A model generated the notes under the pieces. That model was not told the DNA's origin. It did no database searches and saw nothing but the letters and a program-made list of their open reading frames with translations. Of a stretch of DNA of 64,000 bases, positions 57,657 to 64,000 are shown in pieces. Origin of the DNA: Aestuariibacter sp. A3R04 (lineage in GTDB: Bacteria; Pseudomonadota; Gammaproteobacteria; Enterobacterales; Alteromonadaceae); NCBI RefSeq assembly GCF_018860805.1, contig NZ_JAHKQR010000011.1, positions 719,647-783,646 on the forward strand, read 5' to 3'. Every line of letters starts with the position of its first letter. Position 1 is the stretch's first letter. The position numbers and the translations under genes are program-made.

Positions 57657-59054
57657 TTGCTCATCCGGCTCGCTTTTTTAGTGTCAGCGTTAATTGCGCT
57701 GAGCAATATCCTGCTTAGCGCTCCTGCAAATGCAACAAAGATGCAGGTTACCTATTGTATCGACCCGGACTGGATGCCCTACGAAGCGCTTAGAAATGGC
57801 AAACACATAGGTGTTTCAGCGGATTACCTCGACGTGATTGCGGAGTTAACCGGTATAGAATTTGTTTTGGTTCCCACGGAAAACTGGCAGGATTCGTTGA
57901 CAGCGGTGGAATCCGGTAAATGCATGATAACCCCTATGATAAATAAAACGCCTAGCCGGGAGACGTTTCTCGCTTTTTCTCATTCTTACATAGACGCTCC
58001 CAGCGTACTTATCGGCCAGCGTGCTTTGCCGATCGTGCAGGGGTTTGGTGGTGTTGGAAACAGGCGAGTGGGCATTGTCGCCGGGTTTCGCCATGCTGAA
58101 TACCTCGCGCGATATTATCCAAATGTGTCAACTCAGTATGTAGGTTCCGAGTTAGAAGGCCTAAAAAAAGTCAGTTCTGGTGAAATTGACTTAATGGTAA
58201 GTTCTCTACTCAGTGTATACACGTTAATCAACAGCCACAATTTAGATAACCTGAGCATTGTTGGTTTTGCTGAACCCTTCAATTCTCTTTCAATTGGTGT
58301 TAATACACAGTACACCTATCTTCTACCTGTGTTGAATCAAGCAATAAACCAAATCCCTGAGAGTCGAGAGGTGCAGATATATAAACGTTGGACGTCGGTG
58401 AAACAGGTACAAAACCCGAGATACTGGCCAATGGTATTCATCGTTTTCGGCGCAATAGGTTTTGTCGCGTTAGTTTCCTGGCGAAACAGGGTTGTGCGGG
58501 AATTTCGCCGTCAAATTACAAACAAGAATAATGAAATTGAAGTGTTGCAGAACAGTTTATTGGAGAAAACAAGAATTCTGGAGTTTTTGTCGATTCGCGA
58601 CGATATATCTGGTTTATACAACAGAAATTACTTTGTAAAAAAAGTGGAAGAAGAAATATCCCGTTATCAGCGATTCCAACATCCGTGTACATTGATTGGC
58701 GTTGAATTGCCCGAATTTTCAGAGAAAATGATGACCAAGGATTGTCGTGATAACTGCAGCAGAAAATTGGCAACCATTTGCTTATCTACGGTGCGGGATG
58801 TCGATGTGACGGCGAGAACCGAAGCAAATCGTTTTGTGATCCTGTGTCCACAAACCAGAGCGGAGGAAGCGGGTTATGTGGCCAACCGATTGCTAGAGCA
58901 GTTTCTCGCTACCTTGCCCAATTGCAAATACATCCATGTTGGTGTGGCTGAATTGCAGTCCGCTCAAGATTACGTCGAATGGAATAACGACTTAACTAAA
59001 GCTATTATTTCATCTAAGCATCAGGGGGGAAACGTGGTCGCATTTTCGGATTGA
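57657..59054 (+). CDS. Periplasmic binding protein-like sensor with degenerate GGDEF domain
   Basis: 465 residues. A signal peptide (1-26) is followed by an SBP_bac_3 domain (about 28-245; YCIDPDWMPYEALRNGKHIG), a transmembrane helix (about 258-275), a short coiled coil (280-308) and a GGDEF fold (310-465). It keeps a DxLTGLxNR-like RDDISGLYNRNYF, but the signature loop reads EANRF (389-393), and the catalytic residues are gone. It probably senses a small ligand and signals by a route other than diguanylate cyclase activity. The start is TTG with GAGG 6 nt before it. The stop is 6 bp from the convergent FapA-family stop. Confidence 0.85.
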   Translation: MLIRLAFLVSALIALSNILLSAPANATKMQVTYCIDPDWMPYEALRNGKHIGVSADYLDVIAELTGIEFVLVPTENWQDSLTAVESGKCMITPMINKTPSRETFLAFSHSYIDAPSVLIGQRALPIVQGFGGVGNRRVGIVAGFRHAEYLARYYPNVSTQYVGSELEGLKKVSSGEIDLMVSSLLSVYTLINSHNLDNLSIVGFAEPFNSLSIGVNTQYTYLLPVLNQAINQIPESREVQIYKRWTSVKQVQNPRYWPMVFIVFGAIGFVALVSWRNRVVREFRRQITNKNNEIEVLQNSLLEKTRILEFLSIRDDISGLYNRNYFVKKVEEEISRYQRFQHPCTLIGVELPEFSEKMMTKDCRDNCSRKLATICLSTVRDVDVTARTEANRFVILCPQTRAEEAGYVANRLLEQFLATLPNCKYIHVGVAELQSAQDYVEWNNDLTKAIISSKHQGGNVVAFSD

Positions 59055-59060
59055 TGCGTG

Positions 59061-60728
59061 TTACACCAGAGGATCGTATTGCCACTGGTGATCTGTATAG
59101 GACACTACACATCGCTCGTACTCTTTATCGGAACGCCAGTTTCTGTTGTTAAGTTTAGCGGATACTCCGGCATACAGCCGTTTATTCGCGACAAGTCGAA
59201 TATGTTGTAAGTAATCCTCTTTTCGCTTTTTTAATTCAAGTGATTTCAGTTCGAGCCAGTTTAACAATGCAGTTTCATTGTTAAACAACGCTTTGGCCTC
59301 AGCTACCTTGTCGGCAAGTTCTTTATGGTAAATCCGTTGAGTGATGAGATCGAGTTTTTCTCTGTGCCTGAGGTTATTTTCTCGAAGTTGAGTAAGCATT
59401 TCTTTAATGGTATTTTGTTTCTCTTCTAGTTCTCTGAGCCCTTCAGAAAAATCCACTTTCAGTGTACTGCCAGAGATGGCTCCTAGTGTGCCGGCTTCAA
59501 CTTTACCTTTACACGCTATTTCACAGGCAAACAAATTTCCCATGGGGGTAGGCAAGTGACCAACGCTAATACTACCTCCGGCATGAAGTCTGCTGTAAGC
59601 CATTTGCCTGCCAACTGTGATGTTTTCGCGGGCTTTGATGTCAAGGCCCTGACCGTGTTGGACGTGAATACTACCTCCAGCGATCAGTGTGCAACCATAT
59701 CCGTTGTCGTTATCAGTTACTTTGCCCATGGCTCCTTCGGTGATGATAATGTCTCCTCCGGCTTCGATGGTTGCAGATTCGACAAAGCCATTAATCGTGA
59801 TGTCCTTGGTCGCTTTTACAATCATTTTCTCTGCTACATCGCCGTTGACCAGAATAGCGCCGTCATAGGTTACATGTCCTGAACCCACATTGACACCATT
59901 GCAGATAAACGTTTCGTCGATGTTCATCACGAGTTCACGGTACTTAGGCATACCTGATAACGTTGAAACCAATATATTATCGTCTTCGCGGCTCACCTCG
60001 GTATTCTTACCCATTTTGAACTCAAGCCAATCACCGGGAGTGGGAGTTAATACTGAACCTCGCACATCAAAACCCGCTCTGCCTTCCGTGGGCGGCGTCC
60101 GGCGTAACACTGGTACACCTTTTTTTACACATATTATATCACCTAAGTTACGCAGGTCAGTTTTGTCTGAGTCGTCGGTTTGCGGTTTTAGTACCCGTTC
60201 CAATGCGTTGGGTACAAGGGGAATAAAACGGGAGTTTTTACCATTTCTAGGTGGTAGCCCTCTGGCGATGACACATTCAAAGACTTTGCCTGGTGGAGCA
60301 CACTCCGCTTCATCTAGGAGCTTTTGGATATGCCGCATCCCAATACCCCTTTTTATTCTGGCTTTGTAAGCGAGGTTTCGGATGGTAGTAGCATTCGGCA
60401 TACGTCCACCATAAGGTGCTGTTAGGATAACAGTGGCGCTCAGGTTGTCGTCGCTTATTCTGAAGTTTACTTCAGCGTGACGCAATTCAGCTATGTTTGC
60501 ACTTACTGGAGTGACATCACCCGTTTTATAATACAGGTTGGCCTTGTCACAGGTAGATTTTAATGTGTCAGCTGAAAGATACAAAGCCTCGTAATGCGCT
60601 TCTTCAATCAGCGTCTTTACATCGTCGACGGTGACCTCAGTTTGCATGTCCTCGGGTTGCACGAGTAAGGTAAGAAGTTGTGTGTCGCTATTGTACTCGA
60701 GAGAGATACCTTTCATTGGAGGTTCCAT
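59061..60728 (-). CDS. FapA/DUF342 family protein
   Basis: 555 residues. The central glycine-rich beta-helix has ILVNGDVAEKMIVKATKDITING, VESATIEAGGDIIITEGAMGKV and ENITVGRQMAYSRLHAGGSISVGH, as in FapA/DUF342 proteins, some of which act in polar localisation or flagellar and polysaccharide assembly. The N-terminal half has a FapA-type domain (RNLAYKARIKRGIGMRHIQKLLDEAE). The C-terminus is a coiled coil (about 440-530). No signal peptide is seen. The start could be M1 or M5. No flagellar genes are nearby. Confidence 0.85.
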   Translation of the reverse strand: MEPPMKGISLEYNSDTQLLTLLVQPEDMQTEVTVDDVKTLIEEAHYEALYLSADTLKSTCDKANLYYKTGDVTPVSANIAELRHAEVNFRISDDNLSATVILTAPYGGRMPNATTIRNLAYKARIKRGIGMRHIQKLLDEAECAPPGKVFECVIARGLPPRNGKNSRFIPLVPNALERVLKPQTDDSDKTDLRNLGDIICVKKGVPVLRRTPPTEGRAGFDVRGSVLTPTPGDWLEFKMGKNTEVSREDDNILVSTLSGMPKYRELVMNIDETFICNGVNVGSGHVTYDGAILVNGDVAEKMIVKATKDITINGFVESATIEAGGDIIITEGAMGKVTDNDNGYGCTLIAGGSIHVQHGQGLDIKARENITVGRQMAYSRLHAGGSISVGHLPTPMGNLFACEIACKGKVEAGTLGAISGSTLKVDFSEGLRELEEKQNTIKEMLTQLRENNLRHREKLDLITQRIYHKELADKVAEAKALFNNETALLNWLELKSLELKKRKEDYLQHIRLVANKRLYAGVSAKLNNRNWRSDKEYERCVVSYTDHQWQYDPLV

Positions 60729-60807
60729 TAAACTGCATTATAGCCTTATCGGCTGATCATGTTGAGGCCTTTAATTGTCATACTCTATAGCGATAATCTC
60801 ATGTTCG

Positions 60808-62241
60808 TCAAAGGTTTTGCGCATACTGATACAGTGCTCTGAGTATGGCTTGCTTGTCTGCGTCTTCTCGATGTGCTTCTGCCAATTGTTCGAGCTCGAG
60901 TAAGTAGGGCTCTAACGTGAGTGAAGCCGGAGAGTTTCGATCTGTTAACCGATACTGTCTGTGAGCTTGCCACCTCTGCATTTCATCAGCAGTAAGGGTG
61001 TAGGGATAGTTTCTCGCCCGATAGCGGAACAACAACGTCCTCAACGTTAAATTTTGTGTTGTATCGTGAAAACTATCAAGTAGATCCGGCTCGCTTTCCC
61101 TTACGTCATCACACCAACGACGCTCTTCATCAGACAGAAATCCGCCAGTGTACAGGGCGTGATCCGCATCAACTTCAGTGTCTTCCAGAGGCTGATTATA
61201 GACTTCTTTCACTTTATCCCAGATGTCTTGTCTGGATGCCAGAGTTTGATAGTGCTTTAAACAGCGGTCGCGATCTAACCCAATGCGTGCAGCATTTTCC
61301 TCGTCCATGGCTTTGGCTGTGGTCACAAATGGCGAACGATTAATGTGGATGAGTTTTAGCCCTGGGCGCGGCTGGTCACCTAGATCCTGTGTCGTCATAT
61401 ACAGTTTTTCTCTTAGCACATCGACATCGTCTTCAAGAAGCGGACGCAAATCTTTGGAAAGGTCTATCACAATAATGGCGTTGCTGTTTGTCGGATGCGG
61501 TGCAATGGGCATAACCCATGTACAACAGCCTTGGCTGGCAGGGATTTTTGAAGAAACATGTAATAGGACAGAAGGACGGGAGAAATCGAAATGTTTTAAT
61601 ACTTCGTGTTTGCTGCGAAGTTTAAACCCATAGTTGAAGAGTTTTGGCTGTGAGTTTTTGATCAACTTGGCCAGGGCAATGGTGGCATAAACATCTGACA
61701 ACGCATCATGGGCTTGTCCATGAGTGAGGTTATTGGCATTGGTCAATGCCTCAAGTTTAAAGCTCGGTGTACCGTCTTCTTTCATCGGCCATTCGATGCC
61801 TTCGGGGCGCAGAGCATAGCACGCGCGCGCTAGGTCGATAATATCCCACCGAGAGTTGCCATTTCGCCATTCGCGCCCGTAGGGATCGTAAAAATTACGA
61901 TAAAAGAGATAGCGACTAACCTCATCGTCAAAGCGAATACTATTGTACCCGACAACACAGGTATTAGGTTTGCTCATTTCCTGGTGAATTCGTTGAGCAA
62001 ATTCTGCTTCTATCATTCCGTCGCGCAAGGATTGTTGGGGGGTAATACCGGTTACCAGGCAGGCTTGGGGGTGGGGCAGCGCATCGTTGGCGATGCGGGC
62101 CATCATGTTTATGGGCTTATCAATAACATTCAGGTCAGTATCTGTACGTATGGCGGCGAACTGACAAGGCGCATCTTTTTGGGGGTTAGCACCCCATGTC
62201 TCGTAGTCGTGCCAAAGCAGGGTGGTTGATTGCTGACTCAT
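60808..62241 (-). CDS. sbcB: Exodeoxyribonuclease I
   Basis: 477 residues. The DnaQ-like core begins LLWHDYETWGANPQKD, which holds the ExoI metal ligands, and continues NSIRFDDEVSRYLFYRNFYDPY and the TNANNLTHGQAHDALSDVYAT exonuclease III motif (His and Asp). The C-terminal SH3-like and helical parts are present. It degrades single-stranded DNA 3' to 5' and acts with mismatch repair and RecA-dependent recombination. Confidence 0.96.
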   Translation of the reverse strand: MSQQSTTLLWHDYETWGANPQKDAPCQFAAIRTDTDLNVIDKPINMMARIANDALPHPQACLVTGITPQQSLRDGMIEAEFAQRIHQEMSKPNTCVVGYNSIRFDDEVSRYLFYRNFYDPYGREWRNGNSRWDIIDLARACYALRPEGIEWPMKEDGTPSFKLEALTNANNLTHGQAHDALSDVYATIALAKLIKNSQPKLFNYGFKLRSKHEVLKHFDFSRPSVLLHVSSKIPASQGCCTWVMPIAPHPTNSNAIIVIDLSKDLRPLLEDDVDVLREKLYMTTQDLGDQPRPGLKLIHINRSPFVTTAKAMDEENAARIGLDRDRCLKHYQTLASRQDIWDKVKEVYNQPLEDTEVDADHALYTGGFLSDEERRWCDDVRESEPDLLDSFHDTTQNLTLRTLLFRYRARNYPYTLTADEMQRWQAHRQYRLTDRNSPASLTLEPYLLELEQLAEAHREDADKQAILRALYQYAQNL

Positions 62242-62360
62242 GAATTTATCGTTTCCTCTTTTTGACTTCTCGCGTCAGGCACTATACCAGCGCTGGGGTA
62301 TGCCTGCCAGCAACGGTAGCATATACTGGTCTTAAGTTGAGAAACAAAAAAAGGACGATT

Positions 62361-63377
62361 ATGAAAACGTGGTTATTTGGGGTTTGGATCTTTGTGGGCT
62401 TATCTGTAGTGGGAACAGCTATTGCTAAACCCACTCCTGTGGCAATCGTCGTGCACGGTGGTGCAGGCACAATTTTAAAAGAAAATCTGACTCCAGAACT
62501 CGAGCAGGCCTATAAGCAAACGCTTCGCGATGCCGTGGAAGCAGGACACAAACTCTTGCTGCAAGGTGAACCAGGTGAAAAGGCGGTTATCGCCGCAATC
62601 CAAATTTTGGAGACCTCCCCGTTGTTTAACGCCGGTGTCGGCGCGGTTTATACCTGGGAAGGTGAACATGAACTCGACGCCTCCATAATGCATGGTGGCT
62701 CGTTGAATGCCGGTGCAGTTGCTGGAGTGAAAACCATAAGAAGTCCAATTGCTGCTGCCTTAGCGGTCATGCACCAATCGCCCCACGTCATGCTGTCTGG
62801 CAAAGGTGCACAATTGTTTGCGCAAGAGCAAGGATTGGAAATCGTTGACAATAGTTCCTTCGATACCGAGAGGCGCAAGCAAGCACTGGAGCGCGCCAAA
62901 GCGCGTATGCTCGGAGCCGGTGTGTACGGAAATCAACAAGGCAACGAACGCTTCGGCACAGTGGGAGCTGTTGTTCTGGATAAACAGGGAAATATCGTTT
63001 CTGGAACATCAACCGGAGGGATGACGGCAAAGCGGTACGGCAGGATTGGTGATTCCCCCGTGATTGGTGCAGGCACTTGGGCGGATAACGCCAGCTGTGG
63101 TGTATCGGCAACCGGACACGGTGAGTTTTTTATTCGCTACCACGTTGCCGCAGATATTTGTTCGCGAGTTAAATATCAGGGGGTTTCCCTGATAGATGCC
63201 GCTGACACCGTCATTAATGGCGTGCTGAAAGCGGCAGGTGGCGATGGTGGTGTTATTGCCATTGACAACCAGGGCAACATTGCGACGCCGTTTAATTCCC
63301 CAGGCATGTACCGGGCCAAAATTGACAAGAATGGCAAGCTGGCAGTGGGGATTTACAAAGCGTGGGAAAAGGAGTAA
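62361..63377 (+). CDS. iaaA: Exported isoaspartyl peptidase/L-asparaginase
   Basis: 338 residues. A signal peptide (1-22, ending AIA) precedes VHGGAGTI, NAGVGAVYTWEGEHELDASIM and the autocleavage site NERFGTVGAVV, where Thr200 becomes the N-terminal nucleophile; SGTSTGGMTAKRYGRIGDSPVIGAGT forms the substrate site. This is a plant-type (IaaA) Ntn hydrolase that removes isoaspartyl peptides or asparagine. It should be periplasmic. The open frame upstream would cover the sbcB intergenic region; ATG 62361 follows AAAGGACGATT and gives the signal peptide. Confidence 0.94.
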   Translation: MKTWLFGVWIFVGLSVVGTAIAKPTPVAIVVHGGAGTILKENLTPELEQAYKQTLRDAVEAGHKLLLQGEPGEKAVIAAIQILETSPLFNAGVGAVYTWEGEHELDASIMHGGSLNAGAVAGVKTIRSPIAAALAVMHQSPHVMLSGKGAQLFAQEQGLEIVDNSSFDTERRKQALERAKARMLGAGVYGNQQGNERFGTVGAVVLDKQGNIVSGTSTGGMTAKRYGRIGDSPVIGAGTWADNASCGVSATGHGEFFIRYHVAADICSRVKYQGVSLIDAADTVINGVLKAAGGDGGVIAIDNQGNIATPFNSPGMYRAKIDKNGKLAVGIYKAWEKE

Positions 63378-63407
63378 CAATCTTTTAAATAAAATGTAAA
63401 AATTCTC

Positions 63408-63460
63408 GCTATCCCGTGGACTTAGGTCTACTCTGAAAGAGAGGCAGACAACGGGATAGC
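63408..63460. other. Strong imperfect hairpin in the iaaA-CBS intergenic region
   Basis: GCTATCCCGT (63408-63417) and ACGGGATAGC (63451-63460) are perfectly complementary. Inside, GTCT-A-CTCT pairs with AGAG-GC-AGAC around GAAAG, giving one long stem-loop of 53 nt. There is no uridine run, and no second copy was seen in this window. It could be a structured RNA, a processed leader or a repeat-element remnant. Confidence 0.5.
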
Positions 63461-63567
63461 CAGTTCATAAAAAGTGCGTTCGTTACGCAGTGAGTGGCAG
63501 ACAAAAATGTACCATTTCCCGTTTAAATATTTCCTCGTTGTGTAGTTAAGACCGTTAAGGGGGAACC

Positions 63568-63987
63568 ATGGAATCTTTGTTGGTCAGTGATTATATGAAT
63601 ACACACCCGGCTAAACTCATAGAAGATATGCCAGTGGCTGAGGCAGTGGAAACCTTACTTGCCAGTAACCAAACCGGTAGTGCTGTGCAGGATAAAAACG
63701 GGAAAGTGATTGGCTTTCTGTCTGAGCAGGATTGTCTCGAGCAGATGATAGAATCCAGTTATTACCGCGAACAGGTTTGCAGAGTGAAAGACATCATGCA
63801 GTTGCAAGTTTCGGTGGTTAAACCTTGGAACTCAGTATTAGAAGTTGCTCAGAAACTCATATCTGAAAAGCCGAGGGTGTTTCCGGTTATCGACGATGAT
63901 GGAAATCTCGTGGGATCTATCAATCGAGCTGCTGTTTTACGTGCTATCGACAAACAGCTTCAATCGGGATACAGCAAAGCGGTTTGA
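63568..63987 (+). CDS. CBS-domain pair protein
   Basis: 139 residues made of two CBS motifs: VSDYMNTHPAKLIEDMPVAEAVETLL with GKVIGFLSEQDCLEQMI, and VKDIMQLQVSVVKPWNSVLEVAQKLI with GNLVGSINRAAVLRAID. Such pairs bind adenosine nucleotides or related ligands and regulate enzymes or channels; here there is no attached domain, so it is a free-standing module. The ATG at 63568 follows AAGGGGGAACC. No partner is evident. It is the last gene in the window; 13 bp follow it. Confidence 0.88.
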   Translation: MESLLVSDYMNTHPAKLIEDMPVAEAVETLLASNQTGSAVQDKNGKVIGFLSEQDCLEQMIESSYYREQVCRVKDIMQLQVSVVKPWNSVLEVAQKLISEKPRVFPVIDDDGNLVGSINRAAVLRAIDKQLQSGYSKAV

Positions 63988-64000
63988 GCCACTTTGCTGC

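Overview
The window looks like chromosomal DNA of a marine gammaproteobacterium of the Alteromonadaceae type (Alteromonas/Aestuariibacter-like). This rests on gene content and order, not on a database search: thrS-infC-rpmI-rplT-pheS-pheT-ihfA, csiV next to mfd, a liuRABCDE leucine-degradation operon with a MerR-type regulator, a PEP-CTERM protein, a large secreted subtilase and an SLC13 symporter. No tRNA, rRNA, insertion sequence, prophage or CRISPR array was seen.

Layout. (1) 1-6013: a minus-strand catabolic operon (amidase, gamma-glutamyltransferase-like Ntn hydrolase, TauE/SafE permease, and a class V aminotransferase cut by the window edge). It probably serves the ureide/oxamate end of purine catabolism. 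A palindromic TGAAAC/GTTTCA site lies in front of it and an RpiR regulator nearby; a rhodanese and a DUF924 gene lie between. (2) 6193-7915: a CPBP membrane protease and a DUF3080 lipoprotein. (3) 8084-15476: the translation operon, with a good thrS promoter, a structured thrS leader, the AUU start of infC, and terminators after rplT and ihfA. (4) 15595-29608: housekeeping genes, including ybaK, a penicillin-acylase homologue, an SLC13 transporter, csiV-mfd, a PilZ protein, a lone LolC/E permease, a phosphoribosyltransferase, a CbiM-like protein and xthA.

(5) 29675-36691: a red-light sensing locus. Heme oxygenase (bphO) is divergent from a bacteriophytochrome that is an HWE kinase fused to a receiver. 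A REC-PAS-PAS-GGDEF-EAL protein with degenerate output domains follows, and an unrecognised 465-residue protein ends against it. (6) 36737-44806: DUF2750, SufE, a glycosyltransferase, an HDOD protein, a thioesterase divergent from an alpha/beta hydrolase, glgC without other glycogen genes, a nucleoside hydrolase and an SRPBCC protein.

(7) 44837-53276: the complete leucine/isovalerate operon liuRABCDE, divergent from a thiolase. Two LiuR-like palindromes lie between them, 22 bp apart. (8) 53277-60728: a secreted S8 protease with a structured AT-rich leader, a small PEP-CTERM protein, a periplasmic-binding/degenerate-GGDEF sensor and a FapA-family protein. (9) 60808-63987: sbcB, an exported isoaspartyl peptidase/asparaginase, a strong orphan hairpin and a CBS-domain protein.

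The most unusual parts are the phytochrome locus with its non-catalytic-looking c-di-GMP domains and unknown neighbour, the second degenerate GGDEF sensor, the protease/PEP-CTERM pair, the lone LolC/E permease, and several structured non-coding elements.
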